Shown here: positions 26,379-35,621 of the stretch, one piece after another
Layout: each line of letters begins with the position of its first letter
Numbering within the stretch: position 1 is the stretch's first letter
NCBI RefSeq assembly: GCF_014843845.1
Contig: NZ_JHQS01000122.1
Location: 62,001-126,000, forward strand
Direction of reading: 5' to 3'
Length of the DNA stretch: 64,000 nt
Origin: Mesorhizobium amorphae
Lineage (GTDB): Bacteria > Pseudomonadota > Alphaproteobacteria > Rhizobiales > Rhizobiaceae
The notes under the pieces: generated by a model
The model's database searches: none
Told to the model about the DNA's origin: nothing
The model's input: the letters and a program-made list of their open reading frames with translations, nothing else
Made by a program: the position numbers and the translations under genes

Positions 26379-26987
26379 TTATATCTTCAAGGCCTTGATC
26401 GCGTAATCGATGAGGTCGTCGGGCATCGCCCGGTTGGTCTTGGCAAGACATTGCGCCACCATCTGCGGATGGCACAGGATGACGGTGGCGGCGCCGAAAC
26501 AGCGCGACGCGATCACCGGATCCTGCTCGGCGAACTCGCCGGCTTCGATACCCTGGCGGATCACCTCTGCGAACAGATCGTGGATGCTGTCGATATGCTT
26601 GTCGATGACGCCCCAGTCGCGTTCGAGCGCCACGATGACCATCTCATGCACCTTCTGGTCGTCGAGCATGACCTCCATCGTCATCTTGTATTGCGCATGC
26701 ACGTAGCGACGCAGCCGCTCCTCGGCGCTGATCGGCAGGCGGGAAATCTCGTAGGCCATCTGGTAGCTGGCGCCGAGCATCCGGCCGCAGACGGCCTGGT
26801 GGATTTCGACCTTGGAGGCGAAGAAGCGATAGATGTTGGCCGGCGACATGCCGAGCTCGCGCGCAATGTCGGCGACATTGGTCTTGCCGTAGCCATAGTG
26901 GCGGAACAGGCGTTCGGCGCAGTCGAGAATGCGGGTGACATTCTCCTGGCGGGTCGGGTCGGCCACGATGTTTGCGATCTCGGGCAT
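26379..26987 (-). CDS. TetR-family repressor of the RND operon
   Basis: This 202-residue regulator has an N-terminal helix-turn-helix (ILDCAERLFRHYGYGKTNVADIARELGMSPANIYRFF, in two pieces: recognition helix MSPANIYRFF) and a C-terminal helical ligand domain. It heads the operon with the RND adaptor and pump, so autorepression with release by a pump substrate is the likely mode. An inverted repeat with a TTGACA box lies directly upstream. The ligand is unknown. Confidence 0.88.
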   Translation of the reverse strand: MPEIANIVADPTRQENVTRILDCAERLFRHYGYGKTNVADIARELGMSPANIYRFFASKVEIHQAVCGRMLGASYQMAYEISRLPISAEERLRRYVHAQYKMTMEVMLDDQKVHEMVIVALERDWGVIDKHIDSIHDLFAEVIRQGIEAGEFAEQDPVIASRCFGAATVILCHPQMVAQCLAKTNRAMPDDLIDYAIKALKI

Positions 26988-27008
26988 GGCTCTCTGTCAA
27001 ATTATGAG

Positions 27009-27059
27009 TGACGAATTTCAATTTTCATCAGTCGTAAATCTAAATTCGTGAGATGTCAA
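27009..27059 (-). promoter_or_regulatory. Probable promoter/operator of the TetR-RND operon
   Basis: On the minus strand a TTGACA (27059-27054) is followed 17 bases later by TACGAC, a weak -10 match. A spaced inverted repeat, TGACGAATTT (27009-27018) and AAATTCGTGA (27042-27051), covers the promoter. The arrangement fits binding of the TetR protein, but the site is inferred from symmetry only. Confidence 0.45.
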
Positions 27060-27128
27060 CGCAGATTCGACGTACGCGTATAATTGGTGACAGATGGTGA
27101 CAGTCTAGAGCGGCCTGCCGGCCAGGCG

Positions 27129-27191
27129 CTTCGTCATCCTAGGGCGAAGCAAGGAACGAAGCGACGCGGCGCAGACCCTAGGATGACGAAG
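27129..27191. repeat. Short inverted repeat element (type B)
   Basis: CTTCGTCATCCTAGGG at the left end pairs exactly with CCCTAGGATGACGAAG at the right end around a GC-rich core containing GAAGCAAGGAACGAAGC. It lies between the TetR promoter and the acyl-CoA synthetase stop codon. Its shape suggests a small non-coding repeat of the kind scattered in Mesorhizobium genomes; no target-site duplication is obvious. Confidence 0.7.
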
Positions 27192-27237
27192 TTCCGAAGG
27201 CCCACGGCAAATTGTCGAGGCCAGAGCGGCAGTACAG

Positions 27238-28878
27238 CTAGGCCTCCTTCGCCATCTCCCGCAGCCGGAACTTCTGAATCTTCCCGGTCGACGTTTTCGG
27301 AATCTCGGCGAAGATCACCGCCTTCGGCACCTTGAAGCGGGCAAGCAGCGCGCGGCAATGCTCGATGATCTCGGCCTCGGTCGCGGTCTTGGCGGGCTTC
27401 AGTTCGACATAGGCGACGGGCACCTCGCCCCATTTGTCGTCGGCCCGGGCGACGACGCCGCAGGAGGCGACGGCGGGATGCTTGTAGAGCGCGTCCTCGA
27501 CCTCGATCGAGGAGATGTTCTCGCCCCCGGAGATGATGATGTCCTTGGAGCGGTCCTTGAGTTGGATGTAACCGTCGGGGTGCATGACGCCGAGGTCGCC
27601 GGAGTGGAACCAGCCACCGGCGAAGGCCTCGTCGGTCGCCTTGCGGTTCTTCAGATAGCCCTTCATGACGATGTTGCCGCGGAACATGACCTCGCCGATG
27701 GTCTCGCCGTCGGCCGGCGTCTCCATCATCGTCTCGGGGTTCATCACGGTCAGGCCCTCGAGCGCTGCATAGCGAACGCCCTGCCGCGCCTTCTTTGCCG
27801 TCCTCGGCCCCTTCTCCAGCCCATCCCACTCATTGTGCCATTCGTTGACGACCGCCGGGCCGTAGGTCTCGGTCAGGCCGTAGAGATGGGTGACGGCAAA
27901 GCCGGCATCGGCCATCCCCGACAGCACCGCCTCCGGCGGCGGGGCGGCGGCGGTGTTGAAGGTGACCGTCTGCGGGAACTGCCGCTTATCCTCGTCCTTC
28001 GCATTGATCAGCACCGACATGACGATCGGCGCGCCGCAGAGATGCGTGACGCCATGGTCGGCAATCGCGTCGTAGATCGGCTTCGGCCGCACCCAGCGCA
28101 GACAGACATGGGTGCCGGCCTGGACAGCGAGCGTCCAGGGAAAGCACCAGCCATTGCAGTGGAACATCGGCAGCGTCCACAAATAGACCGCATGCTTGGC
28201 CATGCCGGCATGGATGGTGTTGGTGTAGGCCATCAAGGCCGCGCCTCGATGGTGGTAGACGACGCCCTTGGGGTTGCCAGTCGTGCCGGAGGTGTAATTC
28301 AGCGAGATGGCGTCCCATTCGTCATCGGGCATCGACCAGGCAAAATCCTCGTCGCCGCCGGCGACGAACTCCTCATAGTCGAGCGTGCCGACGCGCCCGC
28401 CCTTCGGATAGGGCGCATCGGCGGCGTATTCGGGATCGTCATAGTCGATGATCAGCGGCCTGGTCTTGGCCTGCGCCAGAGCCTCCTTGAGGACGCCGGA
28501 AAATTCACGGTCGACGATGAGGACTTTCGTCTCGGCATGGTCGAGTTGGAAGGCGATCACCGCCGCATCGAGGCGGGTATTGAGTGAATGCAACACCGCT
28601 TTGGTCATCGGCACACCGAAATGCGCTTCCAGCATCGGCGGCGTGTTGGAGAGCATCACGGTCACGGTATCGCCCTTGCCGATGCCGCGTTTCGAGAGCG
28701 CCGAGGCGAGCTTCAGCGAACGCCGCCAGAAATCGCGATAGGCGATGCGCTGGCTGCCATGGATGATGGCGACATGGTCGGGATAGGTCCTGGCCGCGCG
28801 CTCCAGATAGGTCAGCGGCGTCAGTGGCTGGTGGTTGGCGGCGTTCCTGCCCAGATCCTGTTCGTAGGGATTGCCCAT
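27238..28878 (-). CDS. Acyl-CoA synthetase (AMP-forming), short/medium-chain type
   Basis: This 546-residue ATP-dependent enzyme activates a carboxylic acid to its CoA thioester through an acyl-AMP. The signature motifs are complete: the P-loop-like YTSGTTGNPKGVVYHH at about residue 190, GWFHSGDLGVMHPDGYI, the hinge DRSKDIIISGGENISSIE, and the catalytic lysine near the end in KTSTGKIQKF. It belongs to the group that includes plant AAE-type and bacterial medium-chain ligases; the substrate cannot be told. It stands alone and is divergent from the SorC-type regulator gene. Confidence 0.88.
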   Translation of the reverse strand: MGNPYEQDLGRNAANHQPLTPLTYLERAARTYPDHVAIIHGSQRIAYRDFWRRSLKLASALSKRGIGKGDTVTVMLSNTPPMLEAHFGVPMTKAVLHSLNTRLDAAVIAFQLDHAETKVLIVDREFSGVLKEALAQAKTRPLIIDYDDPEYAADAPYPKGGRVGTLDYEEFVAGGDEDFAWSMPDDEWDAISLNYTSGTTGNPKGVVYHHRGAALMAYTNTIHAGMAKHAVYLWTLPMFHCNGWCFPWTLAVQAGTHVCLRWVRPKPIYDAIADHGVTHLCGAPIVMSVLINAKDEDKRQFPQTVTFNTAAAPPPEAVLSGMADAGFAVTHLYGLTETYGPAVVNEWHNEWDGLEKGPRTAKKARQGVRYAALEGLTVMNPETMMETPADGETIGEVMFRGNIVMKGYLKNRKATDEAFAGGWFHSGDLGVMHPDGYIQLKDRSKDIIISGGENISSIEVEDALYKHPAVASCGVVARADDKWGEVPVAYVELKPAKTATEAEIIEHCRALLARFKVPKAVIFAEIPKTSTGKIQKFRLREMAKEA

Positions 28879-29067
28879 CCCGTCCTCCCCAATGTCTATT
28901 ATCGACTTCTAATCACAGGCCTCGCGCCGCGTCACCAACAACGATGTCACGACAGGGTGCATTTGGCACAATGATGATCCAGATTCAGCGGGCGAGCGAG
29001 CATCGTATGCCTCCGCTCAATTTGACTTTTGTCGAGAGCCGTGAATAATGTCAGCCGAGGAGATGGC

Positions 29068-30033
29068 ATGGCGATCCGACCGGCAGAACAGCTTATCCAC
29101 AAGGCCGCCTGGCTTTACTACGCCCACGGCCTGCGACAGGACCAGGTAGCCAGCCAGCTCAACATTTCGCGCGCCTCGGTCGCCATGTATCTGCGCAAGG
29201 CGCGCGAGACCGGCATCGTCAACATCTCGACCTCGACCCAGCTTTTCACCGACGATGTCATGGCGCGCCGGCTCGAAGACGCGCTGAGCCTCGACGCCGT
29301 CTGGATCGCGCCGGAAAACGACTATGTCATCGATGCGTCGACCGACATCGCCGTGCTGGCGGCGAGCGTCTTTCTCGAACTGGTCAGGAAGGGCGACCGC
29401 ATCGGCGTCGCCTGGGGCCGAACCATCTACACCATCGCCGACATCATGTCCTATGCCGACCTGCAGGACGTCACCGTGGTGCAGCTCTGCGGCAATCTCG
29501 GCGCGCCCTATTCCTACCGGCCGGACCAGTGCACGATGGAAATAGCGCGCCGGCTCAACGCCAAGGGGCTGAATTTCTACGCGCCGCTGGTGCTGACGAC
29601 GGAAGCGCTGGCGCATGGCTTGCGCGCCGAACCGGTGATCCGCGAGCAATTGTCCGGGATAAGCGACTGCGATCTCGCGCTCTATTCGGTCGGCACGGTC
29701 GATGCCGACAGCCATGTCGTCAAATGCGGCGCGCTGAGCGTCGGAGAGATGGCTTTACTGCGCGAGGCGGGTGCGGCTGGCGTCATTGCCGGGCAGATCA
29801 TCGACGCCCGCGGCAAGGCGCTCGACTGCAGCTACAATCGCCGTGTCATCTCGGCGGCGCTGTCGTCGCTGCGCCAGATCGAAAAACGCCTGATGGTGGT
29901 GCAGGAGGACAGCAAGTTCGAACCGCTGCTCGCAGCGCTTGCCGGCGGGCTGTGCACGCATCTGGTGGTCGGCGCGCGGATGGCGCGGCGGCTGCTGGAG
30001 CACGCGGGAGCGGCGACCGAAAAGGCTTCCTAG
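29068..30033 (+). CDS. SorC-family sugar-binding transcriptional regulator
   Basis: This 321-residue regulator has an N-terminal helix-turn-helix of the Crp/SorC type (QVASQLNISRASVAMYLRKA) and a C-terminal sugar-phosphate-binding domain (RIGVAWGRTIYTIAD, SVGTVDADSH). The family usually senses a phosphorylated sugar from the pathway it controls. I chose the ATG at 29068 because GAGGAG lies 5 bases upstream; an earlier ATG adds 13 residues without homology. It is followed after 93 bp by the bifunctional aldolase gene, which is its likely target along with the importer and mtnKA further on. Confidence 0.85.
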   Translation: MAIRPAEQLIHKAAWLYYAHGLRQDQVASQLNISRASVAMYLRKARETGIVNISTSTQLFTDDVMARRLEDALSLDAVWIAPENDYVIDASTDIAVLAASVFLELVRKGDRIGVAWGRTIYTIADIMSYADLQDVTVVQLCGNLGAPYSYRPDQCTMEIARRLNAKGLNFYAPLVLTTEALAHGLRAEPVIREQLSGISDCDLALYSVGTVDADSHVVKCGALSVGEMALLREAGAAGVIAGQIIDARGKALDCSYNRRVISAALSSLRQIEKRLMVVQEDSKFEPLLAALAGGLCTHLVVGARMARRLLEHAGAATEKAS

Positions 30034-30126
30034 ACAGACACAATCCTTGCCGTCGGCGCATTGTCATCAAAGCGTCGCGGCATTCCTGTTCACAGCAACC
30101 AAAGACAGCAAAGCGGACGAAGCGAA

Positions 30127-32181
30127 ATGAGGAATTTGTGGAATGACGGCGACGCCGAAAAGATGGTTGCCGACTATGCGAAGAAAGGCGTCGGCCGCGA
30201 TCTGGCGCTGCGCGTCTACACGACGCGGCTGCTCGGCGGCGAACCCCGCCTGGTGCTGCATGGCGGCGGCAACACCTCCTGCAAGACCAAGGCCACCGAC
30301 CTCGTCGGCGACGAGTGGGATGTGCTCTGCGTCAAGGGCAGCGGCTGGGACATGGCCGTCATCGAGCCGCAGGGCCTGCCGGCGGTCAAGATGGGCGCGC
30401 TCATCAAGGCGCGTGCGCTGGACAAGCTCGGCGACGAGGACATGGTGGCGTTGCAGCGGGCAAACCTCATCAACCCCGCCTCGCCCAATCCGTCGGTCGA
30501 GACGCTGCTGCACGCCTTCCTGCCGCACAAATTCGTCGACCATACGCACTCGACTGCCATTCTTGCCATCGTCGACCAGGAGGACAGCGAGCCGCTGGTG
30601 CGAAAAGTGTTTGGCGCCAAGATGGGTTACGTGCCTTACATCATGCCGGGATTCGACCTGGCAAAGGCGGCGGGCGACGTCTTCGACGCCGACCCGAGCG
30701 TCGAGGGCCTGATCCTCGACAAGCATGGCATCTTCACCTTCGGCGACGATGCCAGGCAGGCCTACGACCGGATGATCCATTATGTGAATGTCGCCGAGGA
30801 CTATGTCGCGAAGCACGGCAAGCCGCGCAGCGAAAAAGCGGCGCTGCCGGCAAAGCTGGCGAAACCGCACGACATCGCGCCAATGCTGCGCGGCGCGGTG
30901 GCGGTCTCGCGCGGCGAAGGTCGCTTCGACCGCATGATCAGCGATTTCCGCACCTCCGACGCCATCGTCGATTTCATCAATTCCGCTGAGATCGCCGACT
31001 ATGCCGGCCGCGGCGTGTCGACGCCGGACCTGTCGATCCGCATCAAGACCGGGCCGATGGCGGTGCCGGCGCCGGACGCCGACAAGATCGGCGACTACAA
31101 ATCCGTCATCCGCAGCCATGTCGAGACCTTCGCCAAGGACTATCGCGCCTATTTCGAGACCAATGACGCGCTCGACGACGTCAAGCGCACCATGCTCGAC
31201 CCGATGCCGCGGCTGACGCTGGTGCCGGGCCTCGGCATGTTCGGCCATGGCCGCACGCTGAAGGACGCCAGGATCGCTGCCGATGTCGGCGAGATGTGGA
31301 TCGAGGCGGTGCGCGGCGCCGAAGCCGTCGGCCATTTCCATCCACTGTCGAAGGCCGATCTGTTCCCGCTCGAATATTGGTCGCTGGAGCAGGCCAAGCT
31401 TGCCTCGAACAAGCCGAAGCCGCTGACCGGCCAGGTGCTGCTGGTGACCGGCGGCGCCGGCGCGATTGGCGCTGCGACGGCCAAGCTGTTCGCCGACAAC
31501 GGAGCGCACGCCGTCATCGTCGATCTCGATCCGGCCAAGGCCGCGGAAGCGGCCAGGAAGGCGGGCAACGGCTCGATCGGCGTCGGCGCCGACATCACCA
31601 ACCCGGCCGAGCTGCGCGCCGCCTTCGACAAAGCGGTCGCCGTCTTCGGCGGCCTCGACATATTGGTCTCCAATGCCGGTGCTGCCTGGGAAGGCCGGAT
31701 CGGCGAGCTCGATGACGCCATGCTACGCAAGAGTTTCGAGCTCAACTTCTTCGCCCATCAGGCGGCGGCGCAGAACGCCGTACGCATCATGCTGGAACAG
31801 GGCACCGGCGGCGTGCTTCTGTTCAACACCTCCAAGCAAGCGGTCAATCCGGGGCCGAAATTCGGCGCCTATGGCATCCCCAAGGCGGCGACGCTGTTCC
31901 TGTCCAGGCAATACGCGCTCGACTACGGCTCCCAAGGCATCCGCTCCAACGCGGTCAATGCCGACCGCATCCGCTCGGGGCTGTTGACCGACGCCATGAT
32001 CGCCAGCCGCTCGGGTGCCCGCGGCGTGTCGGAGAAGGAATACATGTCCGGCAATCTGCTGGGGCAAGAGGTGACGGCCGAGGACGTCGCCCAGGCCTTC
32101 CTGCACCAGGCGCTGGCCGAGCGGACCACCGCCGACGTGACGACAGTGGATGGAGGCAATATCGCCGCCGCGATGCGGTAG
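30127..32181 (+). CDS. Bifunctional class II aldolase / short-chain dehydrogenase (RhaD-like)
   Basis: This 684-residue fusion has two domains. Residues 1-420 are a class II aldolase with the zinc ligands visible in KFVDHTHSTAIL (His-x-His) and LILDKHGIFTFG (third His). Residues 430-684 are an SDR with the NAD-binding TGGAGAIGAATAK loop and a YGIPK catalytic pair. The closest characterised layout is the bifunctional rhamnulose-1-phosphate aldolase/lactaldehyde dehydrogenase of rhizobia. No rhaI, rhaK or rhaU is near. Instead mtnK, mtnA and a sugar importer follow. The aldolase may therefore cleave a 5-substituted ribulose 1-phosphate to DHAP plus an aldehyde that the SDR domain oxidises or reduces. 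A terminator follows. Confidence 0.87.
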   Translation: MRNLWNDGDAEKMVADYAKKGVGRDLALRVYTTRLLGGEPRLVLHGGGNTSCKTKATDLVGDEWDVLCVKGSGWDMAVIEPQGLPAVKMGALIKARALDKLGDEDMVALQRANLINPASPNPSVETLLHAFLPHKFVDHTHSTAILAIVDQEDSEPLVRKVFGAKMGYVPYIMPGFDLAKAAGDVFDADPSVEGLILDKHGIFTFGDDARQAYDRMIHYVNVAEDYVAKHGKPRSEKAALPAKLAKPHDIAPMLRGAVAVSRGEGRFDRMISDFRTSDAIVDFINSAEIADYAGRGVSTPDLSIRIKTGPMAVPAPDADKIGDYKSVIRSHVETFAKDYRAYFETNDALDDVKRTMLDPMPRLTLVPGLGMFGHGRTLKDARIAADVGEMWIEAVRGAEAVGHFHPLSKADLFPLEYWSLEQAKLASNKPKPLTGQVLLVTGGAGAIGAATAKLFADNGAHAVIVDLDPAKAAEAARKAGNGSIGVGADITNPAELRAAFDKAVAVFGGLDILVSNAGAAWEGRIGELDDAMLRKSFELNFFAHQAAAQNAVRIMLEQGTGGVLLFNTSKQAVNPGPKFGAYGIPKAATLFLSRQYALDYGSQGIRSNAVNADRIRSGLLTDAMIASRSGARGVSEKEYMSGNLLGQEVTAEDVAQAFLHQALAERTTADVTTVDGGNIAAAMR

Positions 32182-32201
32182 GGACAGGACATCAGAACAT
32201 C

Positions 32202-32233
32202 AAAAGAGCGGCCTGCGGGCCGCTTTTCTTTTT
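32202..32233 (+). terminator. Rho-independent terminator after the bifunctional aldolase
   Basis: AGCGGCC pairs with GGCCGCT around a TGCG loop, flanked by AAAAG on the left and TTTTCTTTTT on the right. It lies 21 bp after the aldolase stop and separates it from ddl. Confidence 0.88.
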
Positions 32234-32309
32234 GCCAATGAGGCAAGCTGCCTTGCTCCCGCCAATCCTGCCATTGAATCCTCATACGAACGAATCCTTG
32301 GGAGACACC

Positions 32310-33386
32310 ATGGCCGACACCTCGAAGAAACTGCGTATCGCCGTGCTGTTTGGCGGGCGCTCCGCCGAGCATGAGGTCTCGCTGCTTTCGGCAACCAATG
32401 TCATGGCTGCGCTGGATCCGGCGAAATATGACGCCATCCCGATCTTCGTCACCCGCGAAGGGCAATGGCTGCTGAGCCGCTTCGAAGGCGGCTCACTGGC
32501 GACACCGTCCAGCGGCACGGAGGTCTGCCTGGTGCCGGGCGGGCATGGACGGATGCTGGCGATCCCTGCCGGCGGTTCGCCGCACGACCTGCCTGGCATC
32601 GACATCTTGTTTCCCGTCCTGCACGGCCTGCATGGCGAGGACGGCGCCGTGCAAGGGCTGGCCGAGGTGGCACGCGTGCCGCTTGCCGGCTGCGGCATCC
32701 TTGGCTCGGCCACGGCGCTCGACAAGGACATCGCCAAGCGGCTGCTGAGGGCTGCGGGGCTGCCTGTCGCGCGCTCGGTGACGATCGATGAAGGTGCGGC
32801 GCCTTCCTTCGCCGAATTGGAAGAAAAACTCGGCCTGCCGCTGTTCATCAAGCCGGCGCGGCAAGGCTCGTCGGTCGGCGTCAGAAAGGTCTCGGCCAGC
32901 CAGGAATTCGCCGGGGCGCTCGCCGAAGGTTTTGAGCACGACCGCAAGCTGTTGGCCGAAGAGTTCATCCGTGGCCGCGAGATCGAGTGCAGCGTGCTGG
33001 AGGACACAGAAGGCGGCCTGTTCGTTTCCCGCCCCGGCGAAATCGTGCCGGCCGAAAGCCACGGCTTCTACAGCTACGACGCCAAGTACATCGACAAGGA
33101 TGGGGCGGCGCTGAAGGTGCCTGCCGAACTGCCTCAGGAGGTCGAAGACAGGGTCCGCGAGACGGCGGCAAAGGCGTTCCGAGCGGTCGGCTGCGACGGC
33201 ATGGCCCGGGTCGATTTCTTCGTCACGCCGGACATGGATTTCGTCATCAACGAGCTCAACACCATTCCCGGTTTCACCGACATCAGCATGTATGCCAAGG
33301 CGATGGCGGCAAGCGGCGTCAGCTACGCAGAGGTCATCGACCGGCTGGTGGCGCACGGGCTGGCGCGCGCCGGCCGATCGGGCTGA
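32310..33386 (+). CDS. ddl: D-alanine--D-alanine ligase
   Basis: This 358-residue ATP-grasp enzyme joins two D-alanines for peptidoglycan. Visible motifs are the N-terminal VLFGGRSAEHEVSLLSA, the substrate strand HGLHGEDGAVQGL, the ATP-binding FIKPARQGSSVGVRKV, and the metal site INELNTIPGF. These fit Ddl rather than the D-Ala-D-Lac VanA type, whose omega-loop lysine is absent: the corresponding region has SHGFYSYDAKY with the Tyr expected of Ddl. The ATG at 32310 follows GGGAG. The gene stands alone between two terminators inside a sugar-use region, away from the mur-fts cluster. Confidence 0.9.
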   Translation: MADTSKKLRIAVLFGGRSAEHEVSLLSATNVMAALDPAKYDAIPIFVTREGQWLLSRFEGGSLATPSSGTEVCLVPGGHGRMLAIPAGGSPHDLPGIDILFPVLHGLHGEDGAVQGLAEVARVPLAGCGILGSATALDKDIAKRLLRAAGLPVARSVTIDEGAAPSFAELEEKLGLPLFIKPARQGSSVGVRKVSASQEFAGALAEGFEHDRKLLAEEFIRGREIECSVLEDTEGGLFVSRPGEIVPAESHGFYSYDAKYIDKDGAALKVPAELPQEVEDRVRETAAKAFRAVGCDGMARVDFFVTPDMDFVINELNTIPGFTDISMYAKAMAASGVSYAEVIDRLVAHGLARAGRSG

Positions 33387-33409
33387 AGGCGAAGCTTCGG
33401 CTGCAAACA

Positions 33410-33437
33410 AAAAGAGCGGCCCGCGAGCCGCTCTTTT
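33410..33437. terminator. Bidirectional terminator between ddl and the sugar-binding protein gene
   Basis: AAAAGAGCGGC pairs perfectly with GCCGCTCTTTT around CCGCGA. With A and T tracts at the two ends it can stop transcription on both strands. It lies 23 bp past ddl and 22 bp from the end of the convergent gene. Confidence 0.92.
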
Positions 33438-33458
33438 ACTCTGCCGATAGGCCAAGGA

Positions 33459-34511
33459 TTACTTGGCGTTCGGGTTCGGCATCCAGGCCGGCATGGCGAC
33501 GTCGGCATGGGCGAACTGCGGCAGCTTGGCCGACAGGTCTTCCATGTTCTTGATGTCCTTGTCGATGAGGTCCTTCTGGGTGATCAGCGTCGGCGGCACG
33601 ATGACGTTGTGGCCCGGGTCTTCGCCGGCGAGCAGTTGCGCCAGCGCGCGCACCGAGACCTGGCCGACGACGGCCGGGTTGGTGGCGGCGGTGGCCGCCC
33701 AGGCGCTGTCAGGCTCGCGCATCGCGGCGATGTCGGAGGTCGAGATGTCGGCCGAATAGATCTTGATGTCCTTGTTCATGCCGGCCTCGTCGACGGCAAT
33801 CTTCACGCCCTTGGCGAACTCGTCATAGGGCGCGAACATCACCTTGATGTCGGGATGCGCCGACAGCACCGAGCGCGCCTGGTTGGCGACCGAATTGGCG
33901 ATCGGGTTGTCGAGCGTGCCGAACATCGCGACTTCGTTGATGCCGGAGAACTTCTTCTTGACGTCGACCCAGGTCTCGTTGCGGCGGTCGAGCGGCGCGA
34001 TGCCGGCGACGTAGACATAGCCGGCCTTCCAGCTTTCGCCATTGTCCTTGACCGCCTGTTCGAGCGCCAAGCGCGCAAGGTCGCGGTCTGACTGTTCGAT
34101 CTGCGGGATCTTGGGGTTTTCGACATTGACGTCGAAGGCGACGACCTTGATGCCGGCATCGACCGCGCGCTGGGCGGCGTCCTTCATCGATTCCGTCAGC
34201 CCGTGCTGGATGATGATGCCCTGCACGCCGAGTGCGATGGCCTGGTCGACCATGTCGGCCTGCAGCGCTGCGTCCTGGCGGCTGTCGAGCACACGCAGGT
34301 CGACGCCGAGCGCCTTCGACTGCGCTTCTACGCCGGAAAGATAGGCCTGGAAGAAGTCGCCGGTCGAGAGATAGCGAACCAGCGCGATCTTGACGCCGGG
34401 TTTGTCGAACGGCGCCGGCTTGTCCGCGGCAAGAGCCGGCGCCTGTATCAGCATCGTGGCGCCGGCAAGCCCGAGCGCCAGCTTTCCCAGAAGTCTTCTT
34501 GTGATCGTCAC
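33459..34511 (-). CDS. Periplasmic sugar-binding protein (RbsB-like) of an ABC importer
   Basis: This 350-residue binding protein is of the periplasmic-binding-protein type I (Peripla_BP_4) family. A Sec signal peptide is clear (TRRLLGKLALGLAGATMLIQ, cleavage after APALA). The mature part has the RbsB-like pattern of two lobes (ALGVQGIIIQHGLTESMKDA, VVAFDVNVENP). I chose the GTG at 34511 with GGAGG 7 bases upstream. It is the last gene of the importer operon ATPase-permease-binding protein. The ligand is unknown; from the neighbouring mtnKA and aldolase a 5-methylthioribose- or 5-deoxyribose-like sugar is proposed. Confidence 0.9.
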   Translation of the reverse strand: MTITRRLLGKLALGLAGATMLIQAPALAADKPAPFDKPGVKIALVRYLSTGDFFQAYLSGVEAQSKALGVDLRVLDSRQDAALQADMVDQAIALGVQGIIIQHGLTESMKDAAQRAVDAGIKVVAFDVNVENPKIPQIEQSDRDLARLALEQAVKDNGESWKAGYVYVAGIAPLDRRNETWVDVKKKFSGINEVAMFGTLDNPIANSVANQARSVLSAHPDIKVMFAPYDEFAKGVKIAVDEAGMNKDIKIYSADISTSDIAAMREPDSAWAATAATNPAVVGQVSVRALAQLLAGEDPGHNVIVPPTLITQKDLIDKDIKNMEDLSAKLPQFAHADVAMPAWMPNPNAK

Positions 34512-34559
34512 GTTGTTTCCTCCACTTGTTGAACCCAAAAATCTGCCCCGGTCGAAACC

Positions 34560-35555
34560 CTATCTCTTGCCCCTGCCGGAAAGGGCGAAGGTGAAGACAA
34601 GGGCGACGACGAGAACCACGCCCTTGACGAAATCCTGCGTGTAGTAAGGCGCGTTCATCATCGTCAGGCCCTGCAGCAGCACGCCGACGAACACGGCGCC
34701 GACGGCGGTGCCGAAGGCGTTGGGCTTGGCGGCCCCGAGGACCGCGTAACCGATGAGTGCTGCCGCCACCGCGTCGAGCAGCAGATTATTACCCGAGGCG
34801 ATGTCACCGCGTCCAAGCCGGGCAGCGAGCAAAATCCCGCCGATCGAGGCAAAAACTCCAGAAATAACATAGGCCCAGATTTTGTATGCCTTGACAGGCG
34901 CGCCGGCGAGTTCGGCGGCGCGTTCGTTGCTGCCGACGGCATACATCATGCGGCCGAAACGGGTGTATTCGAGGAAGAACCAGATCAGCACGGCGAGCAC
35001 GAGCAGCACGACGACCGAAACCGGAATGAGGTTCGGGATGAAGAAATCGAAGCGGTGGCGGCCGAGCGCCAGGAAGGCATCGCCGAACTTGCCGTTGGCG
35101 ACCGAGCCGTCGGGCATGGTCATACCGGTGGCGATCGAGCGTCCTTCGGTCGGGATGCGCTGCAGGCCGACGAGCAGGAACATCATGCCGAGCGTCGCCA
35201 GCAGGTCCGGCACGCGCATGTAGACGATCAGCCAGCCATTGATGAGACCGACGAGAACGCCGATCAGCAGGCAGGCGATGACCGCGACGACGGCGTTCTG
35301 CTCGAGCACAACCATCACATAGGAGGCCGCCATCATGGCGCTGGTGGCGACGGAGCCGATCGACAGGTCGAAGCCGCCGACGACCAGGGTGGCGGTGACG
35401 CCGAGCGCCAGCACGCCGGTGATGGCGACGGACTGGAAGATGAAGACCGCACTTTGCGGCGAGACGAAACCGTCGGCGGCGATGGCGAAATAGGCGATCA
35501 GCCCGAACAGAAGAACGATGAAGCCATAGCGGATGGCATGGTCGCGCAGCATCAT
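34560..35555 (-). CDS. Sugar ABC importer permease (RbsC-like)
   Basis: This is a 331-residue inner-membrane permease of the CUT2 sugar family with about 8-10 hydrophobic spans. Typical segments are LVVGGFDLSIGSVATSAMMA and the coupling region TRFGRMMYAVGSNERAAELA, close to RbsC. The start is taken at ATG 35555; no strong ribosome-binding site is seen there, and translation may be coupled to the ATPase gene, which ends 66 bp upstream. It works with the neighbouring RbsA-like ATPase as a homodimer. Confidence 0.88.
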   Translation of the reverse strand: MMLRDHAIRYGFIVLLFGLIAYFAIAADGFVSPQSAVFIFQSVAITGVLALGVTATLVVGGFDLSIGSVATSAMMAASYVMVVLEQNAVVAVIACLLIGVLVGLINGWLIVYMRVPDLLATLGMMFLLVGLQRIPTEGRSIATGMTMPDGSVANGKFGDAFLALGRHRFDFFIPNLIPVSVVVLLVLAVLIWFFLEYTRFGRMMYAVGSNERAAELAGAPVKAYKIWAYVISGVFASIGGILLAARLGRGDIASGNNLLLDAVAAALIGYAVLGAAKPNAFGTAVGAVFVGVLLQGLTMMNAPYYTQDFVKGVVLVVALVFTFALSGRGKR

Positions 35556-35621
35556 TCTGCACACCCGCGCGCTGCTGTCGTCTCAACCCAACTCATGCCT
35601 GCTCCATTCCATGTCCCTGGT

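Noticed and set aside
30127..32181. A rhamnose catabolic locus
   Set aside because: The aldolase fusion resembles rhizobial RhaD, but rhaI, rhaK, rhaU and the two-permease RhaSTPQ importer are missing, and mtnK-mtnA are present. Kept only as an alternative.
32310..33386. ddl as a vancomycin-resistance type ligase
   Set aside because: The active-site loop keeps the residues of D-Ala-D-Ala ligases, and no vanH or vanX gene is near.
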